From assembly GCA_937950565.1 (NCBI GenBank), contig CALFCS010000117.1:1-40082 (forward strand): a DNA stretch of 40,082 bases. The letters are read 5' to 3'. Position numbers and translations under genes: made by a program. The notes beneath the pieces are model-generated. The model had not been told where the DNA came from. It searched no databases and was given only the letters and a program-made list of their open reading frames with translations. Position 1 is the stretch's first letter; each line of letters opens with the position of its first letter. This document shows positions 15,382-24,150 of the stretch, piece by piece. Source of the DNA: an uncultured Lachnospiraceae bacterium (GTDB taxonomy: Bacteria > Bacillota > Clostridia > Lachnospirales > Lachnospiraceae).

Positions 15382-16815
15382 CTATGCGTGATTTCCAATC
15401 CGCGGAACCTCCTGCCCTCTCAGCGTAATAATCGGCCCGCCGGTATTATTAATATATCCTTCTGTAATCGTCACCTGCCCGATACTGTCATCCTTCGGAA
15501 TCTCATACATAATATCCAGCATAAATTCCTCGATAATCGCACGCAGCGCCCTGGCCCCGGTATCCTTCTTCATCGCCTTTTTCGCAATTGCCCGTAATGC
15601 CTCATCCGTAAAGTCAAGCTTCACTTCATCAAGCGCCAGAAGCTTCTGATATTGCTTCAAAATCGCATTTTTCGGCTCTTTTAATATCTGGACAAGCATA
15701 TCCTCGCCAAGTCCCTGTAAGGTAAATACAATCGGCAGACGGCCTAAAAATTCCGGTATCATACCAAAATTTCTAAGATCCTCTGTCGTAACCTTACTCA
15801 AAATGGTCTTATCCTTATCATATTTATCCTTCAAATCAGCGCCAAAACCAATCGAAGACTGCTTTGTCAGACGTTCCTTGATAATCGTGTCCAAATCCGG
15901 AAATGCCCCGCCGCAGATAAACAAAATATTTCTCGTATTCACCGTTGTTAGCGGAACCATGGCATTTTTACTGTTTGCCCCGACCGGAACCTCTACATCG
16001 CTTCCTTCCAGAAGCTTTAACATTCCCTGCTGCACAGATTCCCCGCTCACATCACGCTGGCTTGTATTTTTCTTTTTTGCAATCTTATCAATTTCATCAA
16101 TAAAAATAATTCCCTGTTCTGCTTTTTCCACGTCATTTCCCGCCGCTGCCAGAAGCTTTGATACTACACTTTCAATATCATCGCCTATGTAACCTGCTTC
16201 TGTCAGGGATGTTGCGTCCGTAATCGCAAGTGGCACATCCAGAAGCCTTGCCAGTGTCTTAACAAGATATGTCTTACCGGAACCGGTCGGTCCGATCATC
16301 AACATATTCGACTTTTCAATCTCAATATCATCCATCGTATCCGTGGCAACTCTTTTATAATGATTATAAACCGCCACAGACATGGCCTTCTTCGCATATT
16401 CCTGGCCTACCACATACTCATCCAGGCTCGCCTTAATCTTATGGGGCGCCGGGAGATTGTTAATATCCACTAACGGAACTCTTTTTTCCCCTTCTTTTTT
16501 CTTCTTCAGCTTTTGTTTCTTAGGAACCTGCTGCTGGATGTCCGACATATTAATAAACTGGATTCCCGGCATATTCATAAGCTGGCTGTAATCAATCTGC
16601 CCGTCCCGCATAGCGTCGAAGCTCTTCTGCATACAGTCATTACATACGCAGATATTCTGCGGAAGCTGTATCATTTTCCCTGCCACGCTCTCCGGCCTGC
16701 GGCACACAAAGCATACCTTTTCATATTCATCGTCATCTTTTTTATCGTTATCTTCGACTTCCACCTCATGTGCGTCTACTTTTTCGATATCGTCTCTGTA
16801 ATCCTGTTCCGACAT
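15382..16815 (-). CDS. clpX: ATP-dependent Clp protease ATP-binding subunit ClpX
   Basis: 477 aa. The N-terminal zinc-binding domain has C35, C38, C58 and C61; the AAA+ domain has Walker A GPTGSGKT (175-182), Walker B IIFIDEID (236-243) and the sensor/arginine regions ERLTKQSSIGFGA and LGRLPIVFTL. It unfolds proteins for ClpP. It is about 50 residues longer than usual, owing to an acidic N-terminal extension (EVEVEDNDKKDDDEYEK) and a lysine-rich linker (KKQKLKKKKEGEKR). No clpP is in the window. It lies 29 nt after ligA. Confidence 0.95.
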   Translation of the reverse strand: MSEQDYRDDIEKVDAHEVEVEDNDKKDDDEYEKVCFVCRRPESVAGKMIQLPQNICVCNDCMQKSFDAMRDGQIDYSQLMNMPGIQFINMSDIQQQVPKKQKLKKKKEGEKRVPLVDINNLPAPHKIKASLDEYVVGQEYAKKAMSVAVYNHYKRVATDTMDDIEIEKSNMLMIGPTGSGKTYLVKTLARLLDVPLAITDATSLTEAGYIGDDIESVVSKLLAAAGNDVEKAEQGIIFIDEIDKIAKKKNTSQRDVSGESVQQGMLKLLEGSDVEVPVGANSKNAMVPLTTVNTRNILFICGGAFPDLDTIIKERLTKQSSIGFGADLKDKYDKDKTILSKVTTEDLRNFGMIPEFLGRLPIVFTLQGLGEDMLVQILKEPKNAILKQYQKLLALDEVKLDFTDEALRAIAKKAMKKDTGARALRAIIEEFMLDIMYEIPKDDSIGQVTITEGYINNTGGPIITLRGQEVPRIGNHA

Positions 16816-16844
16816 TCGTTCTGCCCTTCCTTCCGTCTTACTTT

Positions 16845-18827
16845 TTATACTGTATCCTTTTCCTTATATTCTTCTGTCATCTTCAAAAACTGTGTTTCTG
16901 ATAGAATCGGAATCCCAAGCTCGTTTGCCTTTTTATTTTTGGATGATGTAGAGGTCACATCATTGTTAATCAAATAATTGGTCTTAGAAGTCACAGAGCC
17001 TGTCACTTTTCCTCCCAGGCTTTCGATAAATTCCTTCACTTCCGCGCGATTGGCAAAATGCTCCACACTTCCCGTAATGACAAAATTCACTCCGGCAAAC
17101 ACCTGGCTTCCTGAAGATACCTTTTCTTCCGGTATCTCAAGCTCCGCAAGCAGCTTTCGGAACATTTCCACATGTGCAGGCTCTGCAAAATAATCGGTAA
17201 ATGCCTTTGCAAGCACATCTCCCACACCCGGGACCATGTCCAGCTCTTCTTCATCCGCATGTATCAGTTTCTCAATATCATAGTCAAATGCCCGGCAGAT
17301 AACCTTTGCATTTGCAAGACCGATTCCTGCAATGCCAAGCGCATACACGACTCTCGGCAGCGTTGTCTTTCTCGCCTTCTCCACACTGGCAATCAGATTC
17401 TTGTATGATTTTTCTCCAAACCCTTCTGCCGCCATAATCTCCTCCGCATACCGGTCAAGATGAAAAATATCTGAAAACTCCTTAATATATCCCCTTGATA
17501 TAAATTTTTCCAGCGTTGCTTCAGACAATCCTTCTATATTCAATGCATCCCTGCTTGCAAACAGGGCAAAAGCCTTCACATGCTTTGCCTGACACTGCGG
17601 ATTCGTACAGTACAGCGCTTTTGCATTACTCACCGCCCTGATTTCTGTCTTTCCACCACATACCGGGCATACCTCCGGAATATCCTTCACCCCGCTTTTG
17701 GTCAGATTCTGTGCAATCTGCGGAATAATCATATTCGCCTTATATACTTCGATGGTATCTCCAACCCCTAATTCCAGTTCCTCCATAATACTGATATTAT
17801 GAACACTGGCACGGCTTACTGTCGTTCCTTCCAGTTCTACCGGTTCAAATATAGCAACCGGATTAATCAGTCCCGTTCTTGACGGACTCCATTCAATTTC
17901 AAGCAGCCTGGTTTCCCGGATTTCATCCGCCCACTTAAATGCAAATGAATCTCTCGGGAACTTGGATGTCCGTCCCAGTGACTGTCCATATGCTATATCA
18001 TCATATACTAACACAAGTCCATCCGAAGGAAAATCATTCTCAGCAATTTTTTCTGAAAATTTAATAACTTCCGCTTCTATCGTATCCCTTGTCGCTTCCA
18101 CATATTCTACCACTTCAAAACCCTGGCCGCGGAGCCATTCCATCTGATAGCTTCTGGAATTATGAAAATCCACATCTTCTGCCTGCACAAGAGTAAATGC
18201 ATAAAACTTCACATTCCGCTTCGCCGTAATCTCATTATTGAGCTGTCTTACGGAACCGCTGCATAAGTTTCTGGGATTCTTATATTTTGCTTCTGCCTCA
18301 GCAATCTCTGCATTGATCCGCTCAAAGTCCTTATAGCCAATCACAGCCTCCCCACGAAGAATCAATTCCCCCTTATAACGAATCTGAAGCGGGATATTTT
18401 TAAAAACCTTTGCATTATTCGTGATTACCTCACCGATTTCTCCATTTCCACGGGTAACTGCCTTATATAATTTTCCATCGCGGTACGTAAGGACAATCGT
18501 CAGTCCATCCATTTTCCAGGACATCACCACCTTCTGGTCTCCGGCAAAGTTCTTCAGCTCTTCCACATCCTTCGTCTTGTCAAGAGAAAGCATCGGCCGC
18601 TCATGACGTTCTTTGGGAAGCTCGCTTAACACCTCATATCCAACATTGACAGTCGGACTGTCAGAAAGCGTAATTCCCAGCTCTTCTTCCAGCCCCTTCA
18701 ATTCATCATAAAGCTTATCATATTCATAATTGCCCATGATTTCTTCGGCGTCCTGATAATATGCCTTTCCTGCCCGATTAAGTAATTCCACCAATTCCTG
18801 CATTCTCTGTCTTTTCTGCACGCTCAT
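16845..18827 (-). CDS. ligA: NAD-dependent DNA ligase
   Basis: LigA (660 aa) seals nicks using NAD+. The N-terminal Ia domain has the YxxD-type segment YYQDAEEIMGNYEYDKLYDEL; the adenylated lysine is K105 in SWKMDGL (KxDG). The zinc finger is CPVCGGKTEIR...CTNPQCQAKH, followed by helix-hairpin-helix repeats and a C-terminal BRCT domain (about 575-660: VFAGVNFVITGSVEHFANRAEVKEFIESLGGKV, split here by function). The start at 18827 has GAGG 6 nt upstream and overlaps the pseudouridine synthase by 50 nt, suggesting coupled translation. Confidence 0.95.
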   Translation of the reverse strand: MSVQKRQRMQELVELLNRAGKAYYQDAEEIMGNYEYDKLYDELKGLEEELGITLSDSPTVNVGYEVLSELPKERHERPMLSLDKTKDVEELKNFAGDQKVVMSWKMDGLTIVLTYRDGKLYKAVTRGNGEIGEVITNNAKVFKNIPLQIRYKGELILRGEAVIGYKDFERINAEIAEAEAKYKNPRNLCSGSVRQLNNEITAKRNVKFYAFTLVQAEDVDFHNSRSYQMEWLRGQGFEVVEYVEATRDTIEAEVIKFSEKIAENDFPSDGLVLVYDDIAYGQSLGRTSKFPRDSFAFKWADEIRETRLLEIEWSPSRTGLINPVAIFEPVELEGTTVSRASVHNISIMEELELGVGDTIEVYKANMIIPQIAQNLTKSGVKDIPEVCPVCGGKTEIRAVSNAKALYCTNPQCQAKHVKAFALFASRDALNIEGLSEATLEKFISRGYIKEFSDIFHLDRYAEEIMAAEGFGEKSYKNLIASVEKARKTTLPRVVYALGIAGIGLANAKVICRAFDYDIEKLIHADEEELDMVPGVGDVLAKAFTDYFAEPAHVEMFRKLLAELEIPEEKVSSGSQVFAGVNFVITGSVEHFANRAEVKEFIESLGGKVTGSVTSKTNYLINNDVTSTSSKNKKANELGIPILSETQFLKMTEEYKEKDTV

Positions 18828-19521
18828 ATAATTCCTCTAACTCCTGTTCTGTCAGTTTCCGGTACGTCCCCGGCTTCAGACTTCCAAGTTCTATATTCAT
18901 AATCCTTACCCGGATAAGCCTTGTTACCTTATATCCCAATGTCTCGCACATCCTGCGTATCTGTCTGTTAAGGCCCTGCGTCAGTATAATAGAAAATGTA
19001 TATTTTCCGATTTTTGATACCCTGCACGGCTTTGTGATGGTATCCAGTCCCTTTTCTTTATCTATAATTCTGACTCCGCCGGACATTCTCTCTATAAATT
19101 CATCCGTCAAAGGCTTATCCACCGTCACCTTATACTCCTTCTCATGCCCGTACCGGGAGCGCATCATATGATTAATCAGCTCCCCGTCATTTGTCATAAT
19201 CAGAAGTCCCTCCGAATCCTTGTCAAGCCTCCCGGCATAAGTAATCCGCTGGGGATATTTTAAAAAGCGGATAATATTATTCTTTATCCGCATATCTTCT
19301 GTACATATAATTCCTGTCGGCTTGTTCACCGCCAGCACAATCTTTTCATTTCCACTTTTAATAACCTTTTTTCCAATGCGGACAATCTGTCCATCCTCTA
19401 CCTGTGTCCCCGGCACGGCACGCACACCATCCACCGTCACCCGTCCGCTTTCAATCAGACGGTCCGCTTCCCTTCGGGAGCATACCCCTGCGGAACTTAA
19501 GTATTTATTCAGCCTAATCAT
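18778..19521 (-). CDS. RsuA/RluB/RluF-family pseudouridine synthase
   Basis: 247 aa that would convert a uridine of rRNA to pseudouridine. An S4 RNA-binding domain covers about 1-48 (RLNKYLSSAGVCSRREADRLIESGRVTV), and the catalytic aspartate is D100 in AGRLDKDSEGLLIMTNDG. The QGLNRQIRRMCETLGYKV motif near 195-212 is typical; the form is closest to the RluF group, but the exact target base cannot be told. The ATG overlaps the end of the DHHW gene by 8 nt. Confidence 0.92.
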   Translation of the reverse strand: MIRLNKYLSSAGVCSRREADRLIESGRVTVDGVRAVPGTQVEDGQIVRIGKKVIKSGNEKIVLAVNKPTGIICTEDMRIKNNIIRFLKYPQRITYAGRLDKDSEGLLIMTNDGELINHMMRSRYGHEKEYKVTVDKPLTDEFIERMSGGVRIIDKEKGLDTITKPCRVSKIGKYTFSIILTQGLNRQIRRMCETLGYKVTRLIRVRIMNIELGSLKPGTYRKLTEQELEELYERAEKTENAGIGGIT

Positions 19522-20677
19522 TTGACAACACTCCGCTAATGCTGTTATCCTCTACAAAAGTATTTCCATTGTATAAGAACAATACACTTGTAATCTTATT
19601 TTCCTTCATGATTTTGTGGATATCACCGTAATAATATCTTGGGTCAATCACGATAATTTCCCGATAATACGGCGTCAAAAACGGAATCATACAGTTTGCG
19701 TAAGAATCCTTGATAAGGAGCAGCCTGTCCTTAGATTCTGACGTCGTCCGGATATCTATCATGCTGTAATTCCCACCTAAAAACACCGCATATTTATCCT
19801 TGCCCGTAAGCTTTGTACTGTCATACAGAGTCGCTGTTTTCTTCTTTTCATCCACATAATTCACAACAACGGGTATCTCTTCTTCTGATTTTTCCGCTGC
19901 ATAAATGTAAATCGGTTCCTTATACCCGCTTTCATATCCGCTTACAGCAGATAATGTCCCATTAAAATCATTTGCCACCGCATAAGGCTTAAGCTTCGGC
20001 GCTTTTGATGTATCAAGCTTCATAGTATCTGCAAGCTCCTGATACCCATAATAAGCCCCGAGCGTTGTCCAGTGATGGTCTGTATGATAATAGATTTCTT
20101 CGTCTTTGTGTTTTTTTAATGCCTTCTGTACATCCACCCACTGGATACCGCTTCCAAGCGCTTCCTTAATCTCTTCAAATTCTTTGCTCTGGTTCTCTGT
20201 CACTGCCAGGCCCGGAAGCTTGTCTGACAGAATATTCGCTGCATTCGGAACAAGCATCATATAGATTGGTACTTCTTTATATGTATCACCAAATGTCTTT
20301 ATCGCATTCAGATTATCTGCCATCTGCTCTTCGTTCGGCTGCGCGATATCTTCCAGCAGATAACTCTTCTTTCCTTTAAAAACACCGTTCGATTCGCGCT
20401 TCCCCATAAGAAGCTCCAGATTCGTTTTTAAAGTAACCCAGAAATCACGCCCGGCAAACTGGTCAGATTTGTAGGTTTCATAACGCTCCATATAACTTCC
20501 GCCCTCGATACCTGACCAGGTTAATTCCGGCTTCTGTTCCAGCATACGGTTCTCTTTTTCCGAATATTTCTTATCCTTTGTGATCAGATTTGTAACGCAT
20601 ATAATAGCAAGGACTCCTGCAAATAAAAGAGCCATGATCTGTAAGCTACGCTGTTTTTTACTTCTTCTTTCTTTCAT
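19514..20677 (-). CDS. DHHW-family protein (AlgJ/AlgX-like), membrane-anchored
   Basis: 387 aa with one N-terminal membrane helix (about 11-31), the rest outside the cell. The name-giving motif DHHW is at 200-203 (YYHTDHHWTTLGAYYGYQ) and a serine-containing LLIKDSYANCMIPFL lies near residue 312-326, both in the arrangement of SGNH-like acetyl-transfer proteins such as AlgJ. It pairs with the MBOAT gene 12 nt upstream, a common two-gene unit for O-acetylation of surface polysaccharide: MBOAT passes acetyl across the membrane and this protein places it on the polymer. The polymer is unknown. Confidence 0.9.
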   Translation of the reverse strand: MKERRSKKQRSLQIMALLFAGVLAIICVTNLITKDKKYSEKENRMLEQKPELTWSGIEGGSYMERYETYKSDQFAGRDFWVTLKTNLELLMGKRESNGVFKGKKSYLLEDIAQPNEEQMADNLNAIKTFGDTYKEVPIYMMLVPNAANILSDKLPGLAVTENQSKEFEEIKEALGSGIQWVDVQKALKKHKDEEIYYHTDHHWTTLGAYYGYQELADTMKLDTSKAPKLKPYAVANDFNGTLSAVSGYESGYKEPIYIYAAEKSEEEIPVVVNYVDEKKKTATLYDSTKLTGKDKYAVFLGGNYSMIDIRTTSESKDRLLLIKDSYANCMIPFLTPYYREIIVIDPRYYYGDIHKIMKENKITSVLFLYNGNTFVEDNSISGVLSND

Positions 20678-20689
20678 CTGATTACACTC

Positions 20690-22096
20690 CTAGAATCTAA
20701 AATACAGGAACGGATTGTACGACTCCGTCACAAGATACGCAACACACAGCAGGAAAAGTACCGTATACACGATACAGTTTGCCACAGTTCTTACGTGCTT
20801 TTCCCTATAAATAAATCTCTCATATATACGGTGGACAACCGGTGTGGAGCCAAGAATAAGAACTATCCACATCACACCGTTTCTTGCAAGTATATAAAGT
20901 CCCCTTTTATCTGCCAGTCCACATCCGCCGATACCAATCATATGCTTCAGATATTCAACCGCACTGCCCAGTGTCGGGCTGAAGAAAAAGACCCAACCTG
21001 CCATAACAAGCGCCAGACAGTAAATATGGCTGATTACCGCCGGAACCTTATCCAGGAATTTTGCCAGAATATACTTTTCAATCAATAAAAGCACGCCATA
21101 ATATAATCCCCACATAACAAAATTCCATGCCGCCCCATGCCAGAGTCCTGTCAGCATCCAGACGACAAGAATATTGCGGATATGCTTTCCCTTACTGACA
21201 CGGTTTCCTCCAAGCGGGATATACACATAATCCCGGAACCACGTGCTCAGTGAGATATGCCATCTTCGCCAGAAATCTGTAATACTCTTCGCCGTATAAG
21301 GATAAAAGAAATTTCTCCGGAATTCGAATCCAAACATCTTTCCGAGTCCCACTGCCATATCCGAATATCCGCTAAAATCAAAATAAATCTGGAAGGTATA
21401 TGCCGCACATCCCAGCCATGCACTCAGCACTGAAACCTGCTCCATTTCCATGGAAGTAACCTGATTGAACACCATACCGATGCTATTCGCCAGCAGCACC
21501 TTCTTCGAAAGTCCCCGGATAAAAAACAACACACCTGCACCAAATTTATCCAGTGTTTCTTTCCTTACATGAAGCTGTCTGTCAATATCTGCATACTGGA
21601 CAATCGGCCCTGCAATAAGCTGTGGAAACATAGTAACGTATACCGCAAAGTCCAATACATTTTTCTGCACCTCCACTTTTCCCCTGTATACATCAATAAT
21701 ATAAGATAAAATCTGGAACGTATAAAAAGAAATTCCAATCGGAAGCGGAAGCTCCCGGTAAGGGATGTCAAAGGGAAGCACTGCATTCAGACTCCCAAGC
21801 AGAAATCCTTCGTATTTAAAAAATCCAAGAATTGCCACATTCACGGCAACCGTAAAAATCAGGCTCTTCTGCGCCCGTCTCTTCTGCCCCAGATTCCTTG
21901 CAATATCCAATCCGCAAATATAATTAAACAGAATAGAAAATATCATCAGGAAAATATAAACCGGCTCGCCCCATGCGTAAAACACAAGACTCCCTAAAAG
22001 AATCACAAAATTCTTAAAGACCCTCGGCACAATATAATATAAGATTAATATAATTGGTAAAAATGTAAATAAAAATACAATACTGCTAAATAGCAT
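20690..22096 (-). CDS. MBOAT-family membrane-bound O-acyltransferase (AlgI-like)
   Basis: 468 aa with about 10-12 hydrophobic segments. The MBOAT core is present: FSGYSDMAVGLGKMFGFEF, SITDFWRRWHISLSTWFRDYVYIPLGGNRV (H280) and the invariant histidine H320 in LTGLWHGAAWNFVMWG. Such proteins carry acetyl groups to the outside for modification of surface glycans. It sits between DUF4358 and the DHHW gene in the same operon. Confidence 0.94.
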   Translation of the reverse strand: MLFSSIVFLFTFLPIILILYYIVPRVFKNFVILLGSLVFYAWGEPVYIFLMIFSILFNYICGLDIARNLGQKRRAQKSLIFTVAVNVAILGFFKYEGFLLGSLNAVLPFDIPYRELPLPIGISFYTFQILSYIIDVYRGKVEVQKNVLDFAVYVTMFPQLIAGPIVQYADIDRQLHVRKETLDKFGAGVLFFIRGLSKKVLLANSIGMVFNQVTSMEMEQVSVLSAWLGCAAYTFQIYFDFSGYSDMAVGLGKMFGFEFRRNFFYPYTAKSITDFWRRWHISLSTWFRDYVYIPLGGNRVSKGKHIRNILVVWMLTGLWHGAAWNFVMWGLYYGVLLLIEKYILAKFLDKVPAVISHIYCLALVMAGWVFFFSPTLGSAVEYLKHMIGIGGCGLADKRGLYILARNGVMWIVLILGSTPVVHRIYERFIYREKHVRTVANCIVYTVLFLLCVAYLVTESYNPFLYFRF

Positions 22097-22127
22097 CTCT
22101 TTCGTTTCTTCCTTCTACTATATTCTT

Positions 22128-22610
22128 CTATAAGCTTTTTTTGAACGCGCTGTATGCCTTATCCGCATTCTTTCCGACTGCCATAAACACATACATTCCC
22201 CGGTTGTCAAGCATCGCCGCTTTCAAAAGCTTCGTCTGTTCTGCCCCGTATCCTTCAAAGCTCTCTGTCTGTGTATCCAGACGCTTCTGCGCCGCTTTTA
22301 CTACTGTCTCTGCCTGACTCTCATTTTTCAGACGGACAATCAGAAGTTCATTGACCCCCATGACATCATTCGGAATGTATAGTACAACGGATTCAAAATC
22401 ATTCGCATTCAGTCCATAATACCGCTTCAGTTCCTGCGTCCCCGCAGATTCCATTCCTTCCGTCTTCATGGCTTCGACTACTTGTTTCTTTACTTCCTTC
22501 ATCGGTGCATCTCCGCCCTGCCGTGCAAGCAAAACAGCCACATATGCAATGATGACGGCCACCATGCCGTACTTTAATATATTAATGATATCTATCCTGC
22601 GTTTCTTCAT
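22128..22610 (-). CDS. DUF4358 protein, membrane-anchored
   Basis: 160 aa with one N-terminal membrane helix (about 13-30, YGMVAVIIAYVAVLLAR) and a small extracytoplasmic domain. The pattern of a YGLN...VVLYIPNDVMGVNELLIVRL stretch and a following helix with MYVFMAVGKNADKA is that of DUF4358, whose function is not known. Its start codon overlaps the SGNH stop (TAATG), and it precedes the MBOAT gene by 31 nt, which ties it to the glycan O-acetylation set. Confidence 0.85.
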   Translation of the reverse strand: MKKRRIDIINILKYGMVAVIIAYVAVLLARQGGDAPMKEVKKQVVEAMKTEGMESAGTQELKRYYGLNANDFESVVLYIPNDVMGVNELLIVRLKNESQAETVVKAAQKRLDTQTESFEGYGAEQTKLLKAAMLDNRGMYVFMAVGKNADKAYSAFKKSL

Positions 22611-23392
22611 TACAGATCTGCCTCCACTGCCATTTGATTCACCCAGCCCTGATAGTATACCTTTTTCATATGGATACCATCAACCTCATAATACTCCTCT
22701 GTCACAAGACCTGTATTATCAATAAATGTAACCTCTTCTTCTGCACATAATGCCTTCAGACTCTCATTATATTCCGGCACTTTTCCATAACGCGCATCCT
22801 TCGCCACAACATTTTGTCTTGCAGGCAGAACACTGTTTACATAAATCTTTGTATCCGGAAGCCCTTCCTTAAGCCTCTCCAGCACAACCTTGTAATCCGC
22901 GGAAAATACATTCGCATCTCCCCCTGCCGCCACAATATCATTCATGCCGAATGCAAGGAAAAGATTCTGCGGCTTTGCAGAAATAACCTGATTTATCATA
23001 TCAGACAAACCCGTTTTGTCAGGAGAGCGCACTCCCACGCCTTTTTTCGCAACTACAAGAGAACTGTCAAGAATCTCATACACATACAGACCCTGCGTAA
23101 TAGAATCTCCCATCACAAGGCTTCCCGCAAACTTTTCATTATTCGGCCGATTCTGCCATTCCTCATCTGCCAGTCTTTCCGCCTTTTCAAGCTCCTGTAT
23201 CTTTCCCTCGACTTCCTGTACATCAGCTTTGCCCAGCTCTTTTAATTTTTTCTCGCCCTCAGAGACATCCACACGCAGATTCATCATTCTTACCGCAATG
23301 ACTGCAGCTCCAATCAAAAACAAAACAACCACTGCGATAACTGCAAAACGAAGCACCTTGTCTTCCTCTCCGGAACGTCTGTTTTTCTTCAT
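22610..23392 (-). CDS. SGNH/GDSL hydrolase-like protein, membrane-anchored
   Basis: 260 aa, one membrane helix near residues 15-35, then a short coiled coil (KKLKELGKADVQEVEGKIQELEKAERL) and an SGNH domain: VMGDSITQG (serine about 97), the block with FAFGMND-like residues (LAFGMNDIV) and the C-terminal DGIHM with the catalytic Asp-x-x-His. It probably adds or removes acetyl groups on a cell-surface polymer together with the MBOAT and DHHW proteins. The ATG at 23392 is chosen because AGGAGAGG precedes it. First gene of the long operon. Confidence 0.88.
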   Translation of the reverse strand: MKKNRRSGEEDKVLRFAVIAVVVLFLIGAAVIAVRMMNLRVDVSEGEKKLKELGKADVQEVEGKIQELEKAERLADEEWQNRPNNEKFAGSLVMGDSITQGLYVYEILDSSLVVAKKGVGVRSPDKTGLSDMINQVISAKPQNLFLAFGMNDIVAAGGDANVFSADYKVVLERLKEGLPDTKIYVNSVLPARQNVVAKDARYGKVPEYNESLKALCAEEEVTFIDNTGLVTEEYYEVDGIHMKKVYYQGWVNQMAVEADL

Positions 23393-23455
23393 ATTACCTC
23401 TCCTCATCCGTATGTATGCTTGCCTGCTTTATCTATGTAGTTCACATACATAATT

Positions 23456-23484
23456 ATTCTACTGTTTTTTATAATAAAAGTCAA
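23456..23484 (-). promoter_or_regulatory. Promoter of the SGNH-DUF4358-MBOAT-DHHW operon
   Basis: On the minus strand TTGACT (23479-23484), a 17-nt spacer and TAGAAT (23456-23461). It lies 64 nt before the SGNH start codon. A loose ATGTA-N7-TACAT dyad lies a little downstream. Confidence 0.7.
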
Positions 23485-23555
23485 ACTTATCGTGCATTCC
23501 ATACGTTTTTTTGATAAGATAAGATTATCATATAAAAGAGTAAAAAGGAGTTCTT

Positions 23556-24023
23556 ATGATCGTACTTGAATTAAACGCAAAAGCCTGCATGTCACATCTT
23601 CTTCTGAAACCCACTTTTCACCGTTTTGCCTTTATCAGCGGAGAAGTTACAACCTATAATAAATTCCATATTGACGGATATCTCCACAAAGACTTTTTCG
23701 ACGAAAAGCCTGAGCGGGAGTACTCTTACTGGAAAGAAGTACAGGAATTTTTCCTTGCTGTCATCCGAGGGAAGCGCACTCCTCTGAACTTCAAAATCAT
23801 TCTTTCTCTTGCTCCCGGGGACACAAAAGCCTTCTTACTCCGCCACGAGATATCTTACCGTCCGGAGGAGGTACAAGGGCTGTATCTGAACCTACACTAT
23901 GACGGGCAGACGCTGCAATGCATAACCGGAACCTCCATGAACACATTTACTATGGATAAAAGTCTGGAACACGAGTGGGATAAATCGGTACAAGACTTCT
24001 TTGCCCATAAAATCGAAACATAG
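23556..24023 (+). CDS. DUF5721 family protein
   Basis: 155 aa, no signal peptide or membrane helix, mixed alpha/beta with many aromatic residues (FHRFAFISGEVTTYNKFHIDGYLHKDFF). I recognise it as the uncharacterised DUF5721 family found in Lachnospiraceae. The ATG has AAAAAGGAG 8 nt upstream. A TGATAA/TTATCA inverted pair lies between 23511 and 23531, ahead of a TATAAA, which may be part of its promoter. It stands alone, divergent from the O-acetylation operon. Function unknown. Confidence 0.75.
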   Translation: MIVLELNAKACMSHLLLKPTFHRFAFISGEVTTYNKFHIDGYLHKDFFDEKPEREYSYWKEVQEFFLAVIRGKRTPLNFKIILSLAPGDTKAFLLRHEISYRPEEVQGLYLNLHYDGQTLQCITGTSMNTFTMDKSLEHEWDKSVQDFFAHKIET

Positions 24024-24071
24024 ATATAGATACAAATAAATATAGACACAAATAGATATAGACACACGACA
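24024..24071. repeat. Three 16-nt imperfect tandem repeats
   Basis: Three units of form ATATAGAYACAAATAR (24024-24039, 24040-24055, 24056-24071; the last is degenerate at its end) directly follow the DUF5721 stop codon. Low-complexity intergenic sequence; no function assigned. Confidence 0.7.
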
Positions 24072-24078
24072 TAAAGAT

Positions 24079-24103
24079 GGACAGAACCAAAAAGGCTCTG
24101 CCC
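24079..24103 (-). terminator. Possible terminator of the HipA-like gene
   Basis: Read on the minus strand, GGGCAGAGCC and GGTTCTGTCC pair over all 10 positions if two G-U pairs are allowed, with a TTTTT loop. The plus-strand version has two mismatches, so the minus strand is favoured. No strong U-tract follows. Confidence 0.4.
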
Positions 24104-24150
24104 ATGATTTCGTCTATATATCATAAATGTATTTTCCATTTCTTTCCTCT

